Source: Thermodesulfobacteriota bacterium
GTDB lineage: Bacteria > Desulfobacterota > Desulfobacteria > Desulfobacterales > JAUWMJ01
DNA: 64,000 nt
Assembly (NCBI GenBank): GCA_034189135.1
Contig: JAXHVO010000081.1
Location: forward strand, 1-64,000
Direction: 5' to 3'
Position 1 is the first letter of the stretch. Each line of letters starts with the position of its first letter. Positions 45,623 to 55,347 of the stretch are shown one piece after another. The position numbers and the translations under genes were made by a program. The notes under the pieces are model-generated. The model saw only the letters and a list, made by a program, of their open reading frames with translations, was not told the origin of the DNA and did no database searches.

Positions 45623-45943
45623 AGATCAATCTCCTTAATAGTGGTCATTTTCTGCAACCCGGTCAAAATTATCGTATTTTTTGTACCTATAGTCAAGTCC
45701 CATCCTTTATCCAAGGGAAAACCTCATTGGTGCGTTCAGTGGTTGACTATTTAATCATTTGTTATCATAGTATCATTAACCGTTTTTAAACGAGTGGATT
45801 CCATAAAAGATGGGGGCACACAACAGGATGACCATATGGATGTCATCAATATTATTCCTTTGACGCGCTGTTGTTTTAATATTATACTCCCAATGTTTTT
45901 TACAGCCATAAAATAAACTGGGAATTATCTCCAAAGGAAAATA
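45623..45943. other. 321-bp divergent promoter region
   Basis: Lies between the oppositely oriented PilT-like and zinc-ribbon genes and must hold both promoters. TTGACT boxes are present on both strands (near 45685 and 45752), but no well-spaced -10 was found. No gene or repeat was seen. Confidence 0.4.
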
Positions 45944-46459
45944 ATGGGTCAGCTGAGATGTAAAAAATGCGGTAGGGAAGTAACCGGTAAAGATAAATAC
46001 TGTCCGGTTTGTGGCAAATTAATTAAAAAAAATGCTGTGGCAAGAGCGGTTCTTTTTATCATTGCAGTGTTGATTGTTTTTTATGTATATCCAAGGCTGA
46101 CCAGTAAAATAGACGAAAAACCGCAGGTCCAATACTCCGAACCGGCTGTTTCGATCACAGCGTTCCGGTTGTATAAAATATACCAGCAGAATGAACCTTC
46201 TGCAGATAGAAAGTTTAAAGGAGAAATCGTTTCGGTCAGCGGCGAGATAGGCAGTATTGGCAAAGATATGATTGGAAAATTTAACATCTGTCTGAAAATA
46301 AAAGATAGCCGCTGCGGTGTCCAATGCTTTTTTGATAAAGCATATAAAAAAAAGGTGTTGGCTCAGGAAAGGGGAGCCCGTATAACCATCACCGGAAGAT
46401 GTGACGGGAAAACAGGAAGAGTTATTCTTAGAAAATGCGTCATCCTTATAGCACATTGA
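45944..46459 (+). CDS. Membrane-anchored zinc-ribbon/OB-fold protein
   Basis: 171 residues. The N-terminal zinc ribbon has four cysteines in two CxxC pairs (6, 9 and 20, 23). One membrane helix (about 32-49) is followed by a C-terminal OB-fold of the tRNA_anti-like type (about 65-165), with FKGEIVSVSGEIGSIGKD and ARITITGRCDGK as typical strands. Similar domains bind nucleic acid or act in envelope stress proteins, but no function is established. AAAGGA precedes the ATG. It is not obviously part of an operon. Confidence 0.7.
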   Translation: MGQLRCKKCGREVTGKDKYCPVCGKLIKKNAVARAVLFIIAVLIVFYVYPRLTSKIDEKPQVQYSEPAVSITAFRLYKIYQQNEPSADRKFKGEIVSVSGEIGSIGKDMIGKFNICLKIKDSRCGVQCFFDKAYKKKVLAQERGARITITGRCDGKTGRVILRKCVILIAH

Positions 46460-46993
46460 AGATTTGATTGTTTTCATTACTTGGGCATTCATAATTCCTG
46501 GTTCGATATTTTGCTGTTCAAAACAAATCCGTAAGTTTGACGTTTTAAAAAGATAACGTATTATAAAACGGTCTGTTTTTACACCGGTTATGACTTATTT
46601 ACTCAAGTTTCGCACCCCTTATCAACGGTGGAGCCGGAATTGTTAAAGCGCCGATTGATGTTAAGGGTGTGAATCGAGACAGTTATATTATTTTCTTCCA
46701 GGGGATATGAATTGAATCAGTTGCAGCGTGTCCGGATATTTAGGATACAGTCTATCCATTGCTAAACAATATAAAAGGGACGGTCTATCCCAAATATCCG
46801 GACACGGCAAAAAGGTGCAATAGATCACCCACATATCCCCTTACAGAAAAAAACATAACCGTTTCGATTGACATCTGATTTTATATGTTACGTACCGTCA
46901 GGGCATTACTTTCCGCCAAACCGGGGTGCGAAACTTGAGTTATTTATTTTTATCTGCCCACGGCTCAACTTAACAGATTTGGCAGGTGTGCCT
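46460..46993. other. 534-bp intergenic region dominated by MITE family 2
   Basis: From 46460 to 46594 no feature is recognised. The 338-bp element with its target duplications fills 46595-46946. The last 50 bp carry the AGGTG-type ribosome site for the oxidoreductase gene. Confidence 0.6.
46602..46939 (+). repeat. MITE family 2, copy 1 (338 bp, target duplication TTATTTA)
   Basis: Terminal inverted repeats CTCAAGTTTCGCACCCC and GGGGTGCGAAACTTGAG. Flanked by a perfect 7-bp direct duplication TTATTTA (46595-46601 and 46940-46946). An inner near-perfect inverted pair (GTGTCCGGATATTTAGGATA / TATCCCAAATATCCGGACAC) could form a cruciform. There is no transposase frame. It is the same length as 54807-55144, with about 25 substitutions between them by my count, and in the same orientation. 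Confidence 0.9.
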
Positions 46994-48961
46994 ATGTCAG
47001 ACTCAAAATCAGATATGTCTTCCATAACAAGCACAGTAGATTCGGTAAAACATCTTTTTACTGCTTTTCGTTTTAAAGGCCTTACGCTGAAAAACAGAAT
47101 TGTATTGCCCGCCCTTGCGTCCTTTCTATTAGACGATGATGGTGCTGTTACCGAAAAAGCGGTTAATCATTACAGACTCAGGGCTGCCGGTGGCCCGGCC
47201 ATGGTTATAACGGAAGCCTGCGCTGTTTCACGGGAAGGCATTGTCTCTCCCAATCAGGCCAGGATTTCCCACGACCGATTTATAGAAGGTCTTTCGAAAA
47301 TAGCTCGTGCCGTAAAAGCTGAAGGAGCGATCCCCGCCATTCAGATACACCATGCCGGCAGACAGACCTCGGTTAAAATAATCAAACAAAAACCCTATGC
47401 CCCGTCACCGCTGCGTTGCCCGGCAATTAGGGGTGATGTAGACCCATTGACTAGTGAAGGCATACAGGTACTGGTGAAAAAATTCGGAGATGCTGCCGTG
47501 AGAGCCATGGAAGCCGGTTTTGAACTTTTAGAGATTCACGGCGCACATGGTTATCTGATTAATCAATTTATTTCCGGATTTTCCAACATCAGGGAAGATG
47601 AGTATGGCGGGAGTACGGTTGGGAGGACGCGATTTGCCAGAGAGGTTGTACGGGAAATCAGGAGTAGGCTTGGCGACGGATTTCCCTTATCATTTAAAAT
47701 CAGTGCCCAAGAATTTGTACCCGGCGGTCTAACGGTGGAAGAGAGTGTTCAGGTGCTGAAAATACTGGCTGATGCCGGGATCGATATTGTTCAGGTTTCT
47801 GCGGGTAATGATGCAACACCCGAATGGATATGCCAGCCCGCTTTTATGAAAAAGGGTTGTCTGGTAGATTCTGCCGAGAAAATCAGGAAAGAATTGGATA
47901 TTCCCGTGATGGTGGTGGGAAGGATCAATGATCCGTTGATGGCCAACAAAATTATACAAACCGGAAAGGCCGATCTGGTTTGTATGGGCAGGGGCCTTAT
48001 GGCGGATCCGAAAATGCCCAAGAAAGCGATACAAGGTCGTTTTGATGATATCAGAACCTGCATCGCCTGTAACACCTGCATGGAATCTATCTTTAGAAAA
48101 GGCCGCGTGGAGTGCCTGGTCAACCCCGCTTTGGGCAGGGAAAGGGAGATGGAAATCCGTCCTGCTGAAACGCCTAAAAAGGTGATGGTGATCGGTGGCG
48201 GCCCGGGCGGGTTAAACATTGCCTGGGTTGCAGCCAGAAGGGGTCATGATGTGCAACTTTTTGAAAGGCAACCACAGCTGGGTGGTCAGCTGAAAATAGG
48301 GAGTGTATCGAACTTCAAAAAAGAACTGCTGAACCTAATCAGGTTCCAGAAAAGACAGGTTAAGAGATTCAAGGTCAAATGCCATCTCAATCATGAAGTG
48401 ACGATAGAAACCATAAAACAGGTTAATCCGGAGGTGGTTGTTCTGGCAACCGGGTCTATTCCCTTGGTGCCATCGGTTGAAGGGATTGAGAACGAAATTG
48501 TTGTTCCCATTCATGCGGTTTTAAACCGTGACCGACCTCTTTGTAAAAAAACAATTATCATTGGAGGTGGCGCTGCCGGTTGTGAGATTGCTCTGCATCT
48601 TTCCGAATGTGGATCTTTGGTTACCATGGTTGAAATACTTCCCAAAATCGGGGGTGATCTGGAAACAATGACCAAAAAAATTCTTGTCCAAAAGCTTAAA
48701 GAACATAACGTGCAAATAAAAACTGAATCTAAGCTGTCAAGGATTGAAAATAATGGAGTTGTGATTACCGACCAAAACCAAAAAGAAACCTTTATTGAAA
48801 CTCAAAGAGTGGTGATTGCCATCGGATATCGCTCTGACAACAGGCTTTACGATCAAATCAGATCTTTGGGATATGAAACCCATCGTATCGGCGACTGCCT
48901 TGAAGCCAGAAGTGCCAAAGAAGCGATCTATGAGGGAATGGCCTTAGGCTGCTCGATTTAG
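46994..48961 (+). CDS. NADH:flavin oxidoreductase (2,4-dienoyl-CoA reductase type)
   Basis: 655 residues from the ATG at 46994; a longer frame reaching 46868 lies inside the MITE and is rejected. The N-terminal old-yellow-enzyme FMN barrel (about 20-350) includes [11 protein letters not shown] and [22 protein letters not shown] 4Fe-4S site [19 protein letters not shown] starts near 355, and FAD and NAD Rossmann motifs lie near 399 ([10 protein letters not shown]) and 522 ([10 protein letters not shown]). Members reduce enoates, dienoyl-CoA or trimethylamine-type substrates. Its 3' end overlaps that of the convergent dppF-like gene by 18 bp. The exact substrate is not predictable. Confidence 0.9.
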   Translation: MSDSKSDMSSITSTVDSVKHLFTAFRFKGLTLKNRIVLPALASFLLDDDGAVTEKAVNHYRLRAAGGPAMVITEACAVSREGIVSPNQARISHDRFIEGLSKIARAVKAEGAIPAIQIHHAGRQTSVKIIKQKPYAPSPLRCPAIRGDVDPLTSEGIQVLVKKFGDAAVRAMEAGFELLEIHGAHGYLINQFISGFSNIREDEYGGSTVGRTRFAREVVREIRSRLGDGFPLSFKISAQEFVPGGLTVEESVQVLKILADAGIDIVQVSAGNDATPEWICQPAFMKKGCLVDSAEKIRKELDIPVMVVGRINDPLMANKIIQTGKADLVCMGRGLMADPKMPKKAIQGRFDDIRTCIACNTCMESIFRKGRVECLVNPALGREREMEIRPAETPKKVMVIGGGPGGLNIAWVAARRGHDVQLFERQPQLGGQLKIGSVSNFKKELLNLIRFQKRQVKRFKVKCHLNHEVTIETIKQVNPEVVVLATGSIPLVPSVEGIENEIVVPIHAVLNRDRPLCKKTIIIGGGAAGCEIALHLSECGSLVTMVEILPKIGGDLETMTKKILVQKLKEHNVQIKTESKLSRIENNGVVITDQNQKETFIETQRVVIAIGYRSDNRLYDQIRSLGYETHRIGDCLEARSAKEAIYEGMALGCSI

Positions 48962-49951
48962 CCCAACTGCACCGGCAAAGTGGCACGCGGTAAAGTGGCC
49001 TTTTTCAACTTCCTGTAGTTTCGGTTCTTTTGAACTGCATATATCCCGTGCGTACATACACCGGGTGTGGAATCGGCATCCGGCCGGAGGATCTATGGGG
49101 CTGGGCACATCTCCTTTTAAAATAATGCGTTTTCTTGTTAAAGTCGGGTCCGGCATGGGAGAAGCCGACAGCAGAGCCTGGGTGTAAGGATGAAGCGGCC
49201 TGTGATAGAGTTCTTTGCTGTTCGCAAGTTCCACCAGTTTTCCCAGATACATTACCGCCACCCGGTCACTGATATGTTCAACCACATGCAAATCATGGGA
49301 GATAAACAGATAGGTGAGTTCAAATTCATCCTGGAGTTCTTTAAGAAGATTAAGCACCTGGGCCTGGATTGAAACATCCAGTGCGGAAACGGCTTCGTCA
49401 CATACGATCAGTTCCGGATTAAGCGCCAGTGCTCTGGCCACCCCGATCCGCTGGCGCTGTCCTCCCGAAAACATATGGGGATATCGGCGCATGTGCTCAC
49501 GCCTTAAGCCGACCACATGCAAAAGCTCCAGCACCCGTTCCTCTCTTTCACTTTTATGCTTAACTCCGTGTATCAGCAGCGGCTCTCCGATAATTTGCGA
49601 TACATTTTTACGGGGGTTCAAAGAAGAGAATGGGTCCTGAAAAATAATCTGCATCTTTTTACGTAAAACGCGCATCTTGTTTTGATCATAGGACAGGATG
49701 TTTTCGCCTTCAAAAAGCACCTCACCGTCTGTAGGTTCTTCCAGCCTGAGAATGACCCGTCCGAAAGTGGTTTTACCGCAACCCGATTCACCCACCAATC
49801 CCAGGGTTTCTCCCTTGCGAATGTTTAAGCTGATGCCATCCACCGCTTTAACAGCTGCCACCTGTTTTAAAAAAACACCCCCCAGTATCGGGTAGTGTTT
49901 CACCACATCGTTTGTTTCAAGCAAGTATGGGGTTTTCCAATGGTCAGGCAT
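48944..49951 (-). CDS. Peptide ABC transporter ATP-binding protein (DppF/OppF type), system 1
   Basis: 335 residues. Second ATPase of a dipeptide/oligopeptide importer. Walker [18 protein letters not shown]-loop [11 protein letters not shown], signature [17 protein letters not shown], Walker [18 protein letters not shown], and the C-terminal oligopeptide/dipeptide domain ending with the Cys-rich [14 protein letters not shown]. The start overlaps the DppD-type gene by 8 bp. Last gene of the - strand operon; its end overlaps the convergent oxidoreductase gene. Confidence 0.93.
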   Translation of the reverse strand: MPDHWKTPYLLETNDVVKHYPILGGVFLKQVAAVKAVDGISLNIRKGETLGLVGESGCGKTTFGRVILRLEEPTDGEVLFEGENILSYDQNKMRVLRKKMQIIFQDPFSSLNPRKNVSQIIGEPLLIHGVKHKSEREERVLELLHVVGLRREHMRRYPHMFSGGQRQRIGVARALALNPELIVCDEAVSALDVSIQAQVLNLLKELQDEFELTYLFISHDLHVVEHISDRVAVMYLGKLVELANSKELYHRPLHPYTQALLSASPMPDPTLTRKRIILKGDVPSPIDPPAGCRFHTRCMYARDICSSKEPKLQEVEKGHFTACHFAGAVGLNRAA

Positions 49952-50921
49952 ATTTTAAGCACCTTGCAATATGGTTTTCACCAACTTTATACATCTTTGG
50001 TTCGGTTTTGAAACAGTCCTCAAAAGCATCCGGGCATCTGTCACTGAACAGGCAGCCTTTGGGTAGGTTGAACAGCGATGGTACGGTACCGGAAATGGTG
50101 CTGAGTTTTCCATCGGTGGTTTTGCGGCCGACTGACGGTATCGATTCCAGCAGTCCAATGGTATACGGGTGTTTGGGATTGGAAAAAAGAGTGTTGACGT
50201 CGGCGAATTCAACCCGTTTTCCGGCATACATAACCGCAACGTGCTGGGCCATCTCTGCAATGACACCCAGATCATGGGTGATAAACAGGATGGCGGCCCC
50301 GGTTTCCTCTTTAAGTTTGTTCATCAGGTCCAGGATTTGTGCCTGAATGGTCACATCCAGGGCTGTGGTCGGCTCATCGGCAATCATCAGTTTGGGATTG
50401 CACGCCAGCGCCATGGCAATCATTACCCGCTGGCGCATACCACCGCTCATCTGGTGCGGGTAATCGGACAACCTAGTTTCCGGTGCCGGGATACCCACCT
50501 TGTGAAACATTCCGATCACACGCTCCTGGGTGTCTTTGCGCGACAGTTGCTGGTGCAGGCGGATGACTTCACCGACCTGTTCTCCCACGGTGAAGACCGG
50601 GTTCAAAGATGTCATGGGTTCTTGGAATATCATGGAAATCCGGTTGCCGCGAATTTTACGCATCCGGGCCTCGGAATATAACAATAGGTTGTCGCCTTCA
50701 AAGAATATCTTCCCGCCCATAATTTTTCCCGGCGGGTCAGGAATGAGCTGGATAATGGAATGGGCCGTCACACTTTTGCCGCAACCGGATTCTCCCACCA
50801 GTCCCAGGGTCTGACCGGCCTGGATGGTCAGGTTGATATCGTCTACAGCCTTTGCAGTCTGTCCCCGAACAGAAAAATAAGTTTTCAGGTTTTGAATGTC
50901 TAGTAGGTTACTGTTTTGCAT
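49944..50921 (-). CDS. Peptide ABC transporter ATP-binding protein (DppD/OppD type), system 1
   Basis: 325 residues. First ATPase of system 1. Walker [35 protein letters not shown], signature [15 protein letters not shown], Walker [19 protein letters not shown]-terminal [15 protein letters not shown]. It is 48 bp downstream of the permease gene and overlaps the next ATPase gene. Works with DppF-type protein as an asymmetric ATPase pair. Confidence 0.93.
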   Translation of the reverse strand: MQNSNLLDIQNLKTYFSVRGQTAKAVDDINLTIQAGQTLGLVGESGCGKSVTAHSIIQLIPDPPGKIMGGKIFFEGDNLLLYSEARMRKIRGNRISMIFQEPMTSLNPVFTVGEQVGEVIRLHQQLSRKDTQERVIGMFHKVGIPAPETRLSDYPHQMSGGMRQRVMIAMALACNPKLMIADEPTTALDVTIQAQILDLMNKLKEETGAAILFITHDLGVIAEMAQHVAVMYAGKRVEFADVNTLFSNPKHPYTIGLLESIPSVGRKTTDGKLSTISGTVPSLFNLPKGCLFSDRCPDAFEDCFKTEPKMYKVGENHIARCLKYA

Positions 50922-50969
50922 CAGACGTTATGGGTCACGGTGAACATTTTATAAAAAGATTTATTGGTT

Positions 50970-51863
50970 TTAGTCTCTAAGTCTCGGGTCAAGTGCATCT
51001 CGCAGGCCATCACCCAGCAGGTTGAAGCCGAGAACAGCCAGTAAGATCGCAATACCGGGAAATGTCATCACCCAGGATGCCCGTAAAATCAATCCCCGGC
51101 TCATGGCAATCATCCCTCCCCATTCGGGAGTGGGTGGCTGGGCGCCCAGCCCTAAAAAACTCAAGGCGGCTGCATCCAGAATTGCCGAAGCCATACTCAA
51201 GGTGGTCTGGACAATCAGAGGACCCATACAGTTGGGCAAAATCGCCAGGAAAATGATCCGCCAGTTATTGGCACCGATGGATTTGGCGGCCATCACATAA
51301 TCCTTTTCACATTCTTCCAGCACACTGCCGCGCACAATGCGTGCAAACCGGGGAATATAAGTAAAGCCGATGGCCATCATGGCATTCCGCAAGCTCGGTC
51401 CGAGATAGGCCACCACCACAATGGCCAGCAAAAGATAGGGAAAGGCAAGGATCATATCCATGATGCGCATAATGATGCTGTCAATCGTTCCTTTATAGTA
51501 TCCGGAAATAGAGCCGAGCAGGACGCCGAAAAAAAAGGCCAGGCCCACACTGATCACCGCCACAGCCAGGGATACGCGGGCGCCATAAATGATACGGGAA
51601 AGGGTGTCCCTGCCCAGATCATCCGTTCCCAGGATGTTTTTCCATGTTCCTTTTTCGTGCCAGACCGGGGGTTTGATCTGATCATAGAGGGAGACCTCCA
51701 GTGGATCATGAGGGCTAAGCTGCGGAGCGAAGATGGCCGCTAATATAAATACGGTAATAATCACCAGACCGATAACGGCTGTCTTGTTTCGCCACAGCTG
51801 ACTGAGCTGTTCCAGCATCGGGTGCCGGTCAAAAGGATTTTTTTGTGCTGTTTCCTTAGTCAT
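50970..51863 (-). CDS. Peptide ABC transporter permease (DppC type), system 1
   Basis: 297 residues, about six membrane helices. N-terminal OppC_N segment (RNKTAVIGLVIITVFILAAI) followed by the DPLEVSLYDQIKPP periplasmic loop and LGTDDLGRDTLSRIIYGAR. The EAA loop is seen as SVLEECEKDYVMAAKSIGAN. Its start codon overlaps the stop codon of the DppB-type gene by one base, so the two subunits are made together. Confidence 0.93.
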   Translation of the reverse strand: MTKETAQKNPFDRHPMLEQLSQLWRNKTAVIGLVIITVFILAAIFAPQLSPHDPLEVSLYDQIKPPVWHEKGTWKNILGTDDLGRDTLSRIIYGARVSLAVAVISVGLAFFFGVLLGSISGYYKGTIDSIIMRIMDMILAFPYLLLAIVVVAYLGPSLRNAMMAIGFTYIPRFARIVRGSVLEECEKDYVMAAKSIGANNWRIIFLAILPNCMGPLIVQTTLSMASAILDAAALSFLGLGAQPPTPEWGGMIAMSRGLILRASWVMTFPGIAILLAVLGFNLLGDGLRDALDPRLRD

Positions 51864-52867
51864 TATTGGACACTGATTCTCGGGTTAATAACCGCATACA
51901 GTATATCTACACATAAATTGATGATCACAAACATGGCGGCAATAAACAGTGTTCCCCCCTGGATGACCATGTAGTCGCGCTGCATCACGGCATCATACAT
52001 CCATTTGCCCACACCGGGCCAGGCAAAAATTGTCTCGGTTAATATCGCCCCCCCCAAAGCCACACCAAACTGCAGGCCCACCGTGGTTACTACCGGGATG
52101 AGGGCATTGCGCAGGGCATGCTTGAAAGTCACCATAAACTTGGAAAGACCCTTGGCCTTGGCGGTTTTAATATAATCCTGGCGAAGAACTTCAAGCATGG
52201 CCGAACGCGTCATCCTGGCGACAATGGCCATGGGGATGGTACTCAGGGTTACGGCAGGCATGATGATATGCCAGAGCGCATCTTTCAGAGCCGCCCAGTT
52301 TCGGGTCAAAACAGCATCCAGGATATAATAATTGGTGATGATTTCCAGATCGATATCGATACTCAACCGTCCGGACATTGGGAGCCAGCCCAGGTTGAGA
52401 GAAAAAATCAGCATAAAAATCAACCCCAGCCAGAAAACGGGCATACTGACACCGGCCAGTGCGCCAAGCATGCTGACATAGTCAAAAATGGAGTACTGTT
52501 TGGTTGCCGAAATGATACCGAAAATAATACCGAAAAAACAGGCGATGCATAGGGCCACCACAGTCAGTTCAATGGTGGCGGGAAAACGCTGTTTGACCTC
52601 GGTCCAGACCTTCTGGCGGGTCCAGATGGTTTCGCCCAGATCACCTTTCATCAAACGCTTCATGAACATTCCGTATTGGACGTAAAGAGGTTCATTCAGT
52701 CCCAGGTGCTCTCTAAGTTCAACCAGTGTTTCTTCAGTGGCTCTTTCACCCAGAAGCAGCATGGCAGGATCGCCGGGCGTCATATGCAACATTAAAAAAA
52801 CAATGATAGACACCCCGAGAAGGGTGGGGACCAGAATCAATATGCGTCGGATGATATAAGACAGCAT
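51863..52867 (-). CDS. Peptide ABC transporter permease (DppB type), system 1
   Basis: 334 residues with about six helices. It opens LSYIIRRILILVPTLLGVSI as DppB/OppB proteins do, has HMTPGDPAMLLLGERATEE in the first loop, an EAA loop with MLEVLRQDYIKTAKAKGLS and FAWPGVGKWMYDAVMQRDYM. It lies about 110 bp after the binding-protein gene, with a strong stem-loop in between. Confidence 0.93.
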   Translation of the reverse strand: MLSYIIRRILILVPTLLGVSIIVFLMLHMTPGDPAMLLLGERATEETLVELREHLGLNEPLYVQYGMFMKRLMKGDLGETIWTRQKVWTEVKQRFPATIELTVVALCIACFFGIIFGIISATKQYSIFDYVSMLGALAGVSMPVFWLGLIFMLIFSLNLGWLPMSGRLSIDIDLEIITNYYILDAVLTRNWAALKDALWHIIMPAVTLSTIPMAIVARMTRSAMLEVLRQDYIKTAKAKGLSKFMVTFKHALRNALIPVVTTVGLQFGVALGGAILTETIFAWPGVGKWMYDAVMQRDYMVIQGGTLFIAAMFVIINLCVDILYAVINPRISVQ

Positions 52868-52920
52868 GAAAATATAGATGGATAGGTTTGATCAGTTTTA
52901 GATAAAAGCGCACGAGCAAA

Positions 52921-52945
52921 GGGGAAGAGGTTTAACCTCTTCCCC
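52921..52945 (-). other. Stem-loop after binding-protein gene, system 1
   Basis: Perfect 11-bp stem GGGGAAGAGGT/ACCTCTTCCCC with a 3-nt loop, between the binding-protein stop and the permease start. Only three T follow on the - strand. Probably protects the upstream mRNA or partly terminates, raising the binding protein relative to the membrane subunits. Confidence 0.6.
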
Positions 52946-52976
52946 CGATTACTTATTTTACATCTGTTTTTTATGG

Positions 52977-54584
52977 CTACTTGAGCCACACGTTTTTCAA
53001 CCGCACAGATCCGGTGGGATGAAGTTTGAAATTCATTACGTTTTTCCGTGCGGGCCAGATGACCGTTGAGTGGGCAATACTGATCACCGGACACTCATCG
53101 TAAATCAGCTGCAGCGCCTGCTTATATATTTTGCTACGCTTTGCCTGGTCAATCGTTTGTCTGCCCTTGACCATCAGATTGTGGTACTTTTCATTGTGCC
53201 ACTGGGTCCTAATGGAGCTGGACGCCAACCCGTCGAATAGGACCGCCAGGAAGTTATCCGGGTCACCATTGTCACCGGTCCAGCCAAGCTGGAACAGATC
53301 CATGTCTTCCGGTTGTTCCCGCTGCCGTTTCAAGTAAGTTCCCCACTCAAAAGTGACAATCTTGGCCTTGATACCGACTTTTGCCAGATCAGCAGCCATG
53401 GCCTCACCGATCTTGCGCCCGTCCGGATTATACGGACGAGGAACAGGCATGGACCATAGTGTAATTTCCCCCAATCCTTTTCCATTGGGGTATCCGGCTT
53501 TGGCAAGGAGCTTCTTTGACAGGGCAGGATCGTATTTAAACCCGGGGATCTTCTTGTTATAACCCCACATGGTGGGCGGGATTGGATTTTTAGCGGTCTG
53601 TCCCATACCCTGATAGATATTATCGACAATTGCTTTACGGTTGACCGCATGGGCGATGGCCTTACGCAGGTTAAGATTGCTCTTCCAGGGTTCCTTGGTG
53701 TGATTGAATGAAAGGTAACCGACATTCATCCCCGGTTGGGTTGGGAGTTTCAAGTTGCGGTCTTTTTTTGCCAGATCAATATCAGCCGGATTGGGAAACT
53801 GGCAGATATGGATATTGCCGGTCTTGAGCTCAAGGAAGCGAACCGAATTTTCCGGAATTGATCTAAAAACAATTCTTTCCAGGTAAGGGCCGCCTTTTTT
53901 GTCCCAGTAATCGTTGTTTCTGGTCAGTACGATACGGTCGTCTTTGATCCATTTTACGAATTTAAAGGGACCGGTTCCCACAGGATTTCTCAAAAACTCT
54001 TTGGGGTTGCTCAAAAAAGCCTCGGGGCTGATAATATTGGCAAAATCCATCCCCATGTTTGCAATAAATGGTGCTTCAACTCTTTTCAGCTTAAATACTA
54101 CCGTGTATTCTCCAACAGCTTCAATGGAACCAACCGTCTTGTCCATTTCCATGGAGACCCAATACTCCGGCGGACGTTCCTGAGCCGGAATTTCCCATCC
54201 TTTACCAAAAAATTTTACATTGCGTTCTTTCATCATACGGCCGATGGAAAAAACGACCGTATCGGCGTTGAACGGCGTGCCGTCATGAAATTTTACCCCT
54301 TTTCTCAGATTAAAGGTATATGTTTTGCCGTCCGGAGAAATTTTCCATGATTTAGCCAGACCGGGTTCCAAGGCGGTGGATTCATCTTTGTAGAATACCA
54401 GAGCCTCAAAAATATTATCACAGACCAAAAAAGAGTTTCCGTCTGTTTCATAAGCCGCGTCCAGCCCCACGCTGTCCCCGCCCCTGCCGAATACCAACGT
54501 GCCGCCTTTTTTAGGCGCTGCCATGGCCATACCTGTTACGGCAAACACAAATACGGTCATAATGATTAAAACCTTTTTCATCAT
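52977..54584 (-). CDS. Peptide ABC transporter substrate-binding protein (DppA type), system 1
   Basis: 535 residues from the ATG at 54584, which has AAGGAGG about 8 nt upstream. The signal peptide ends AMA-A (KVLIIMTVFVFAVTGMAMA). SBP_bac_5 family: LEPGLAKSWKISPDGKTYTF, LRKGVKFHDGTPFNADTVVF, NPVGTGPFKFVKW, DRIVLTRNNDYWDKKGG and NLRKAIAHAVNRKAIVDNIY. It binds a peptide or similar solute in the periplasm and hands it to the DppBC pore. It is the first gene of a five-gene operon on the - strand. Confidence 0.93.
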   Translation of the reverse strand: MMKKVLIIMTVFVFAVTGMAMAAPKKGGTLVFGRGGDSVGLDAAYETDGNSFLVCDNIFEALVFYKDESTALEPGLAKSWKISPDGKTYTFNLRKGVKFHDGTPFNADTVVFSIGRMMKERNVKFFGKGWEIPAQERPPEYWVSMEMDKTVGSIEAVGEYTVVFKLKRVEAPFIANMGMDFANIISPEAFLSNPKEFLRNPVGTGPFKFVKWIKDDRIVLTRNNDYWDKKGGPYLERIVFRSIPENSVRFLELKTGNIHICQFPNPADIDLAKKDRNLKLPTQPGMNVGYLSFNHTKEPWKSNLNLRKAIAHAVNRKAIVDNIYQGMGQTAKNPIPPTMWGYNKKIPGFKYDPALSKKLLAKAGYPNGKGLGEITLWSMPVPRPYNPDGRKIGEAMAADLAKVGIKAKIVTFEWGTYLKRQREQPEDMDLFQLGWTGDNGDPDNFLAVLFDGLASSSIRTQWHNEKYHNLMVKGRQTIDQAKRSKIYKQALQLIYDECPVISIAHSTVIWPARKNVMNFKLHPTGSVRLKNVWLK

Positions 54585-55347
54585 CTGTGCCCCCTCCTTT
54601 GACAATTAGCAGTTATTGGATTTTACTTCTCAAAAAACACCCCCGGTGGGTGATAATCCAATTTATAAACACGTTCGTTTCTTATCAAAACATTTTAAGC
54701 ATGTCAAAAGATATATCACCGGGTTGTCATGGCACTTATCGGCCATATTTAAATATAAGCGTATTAAAAAAAGCGACGCCAGGCGTAAACAGGTATAGAG
54801 TTATAACTCAAGTTTCGCACCCCTTATCAACGGTGGAGCCGGAATTCTTAAGGCACTGATTTGTGTTGAAGGTGTGAATCGAGACAGTTATATTATTTTC
54901 TTCCAGGGGATATGAATTGAATCAGTTGCAACGTGTCCGGATATTTGGGATAAAGTCTATCCGTTGCTAAGCAATATAAAAGGGACAGTCTATCCCAAAT
55001 ATCCGGACACGGTAAAAAGGGGTAATAGATGACCCACATATCCCCTTACAGAAAAAAATATAACGGTTTCGATTCACATCTGATTTTATATGTTACCTGC
55101 CGTCAGGGCATTACTTTCCACCAAACCGGGGTGCGAAACTTGAATTATAACTTTAAAGTTTATCGGGGCAAAAGATTCGATTTTCTATGCGGAGAAAAAA
55201 ACCACAAGATTTAATCATCATGTTGGTTTTTATTACTTGACCTGATAGGGATTCCGAATGTAAAACACATATTAGAGGCTGATGGAGAGAGTGAAACGGA
55301 CTTTTTTAAGTTCAATATTAACTTTGGAAAACTAAAAGGGGGTAGGA
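54585..55347. other. 763-bp divergent region between two peptide-transport operons
   Basis: Both operons must have their promoters here. The 338-bp MITE (54807-55144) sits in the middle, leaving about 220 bp on the system 1 side and about 200 bp on the system 2 side. No clear promoter box or other gene was recognised. The system 2 gene has GGGGG-rich ribosome-site sequence just before its ATG. Confidence 0.55.
54807..55144 (+). repeat. MITE family 2, copy 2 (338 bp, target duplication TTATAA)
   Basis: Terminal repeats CTCAAGTTTCGCACCCC and GGGGTGCGAAACTTGAA, with a 6-bp duplication TTATAA at 54801-54806 and 55145-55150. An inner 21-bp perfect inverted pair (54932-54952 and 54991-55011, starting CGTGTCCGGATATTTGGG) has a 38-nt loop. 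Same size and orientation as copy 1. Confidence 0.9.

Noticed and set aside
46868-46993. Upstream extension of the oxidoreductase reading frame
   Set aside because: Lies inside MITE family 2; the residues do not match the enzyme family, and a better start with AGGTG exists at 46994.
54730-54745. TGGCAC sequence upstream of transporter system 2, considered as sigma-54 promoter
   Set aside because: The -12 GC is one base too close and lacks TTGC.
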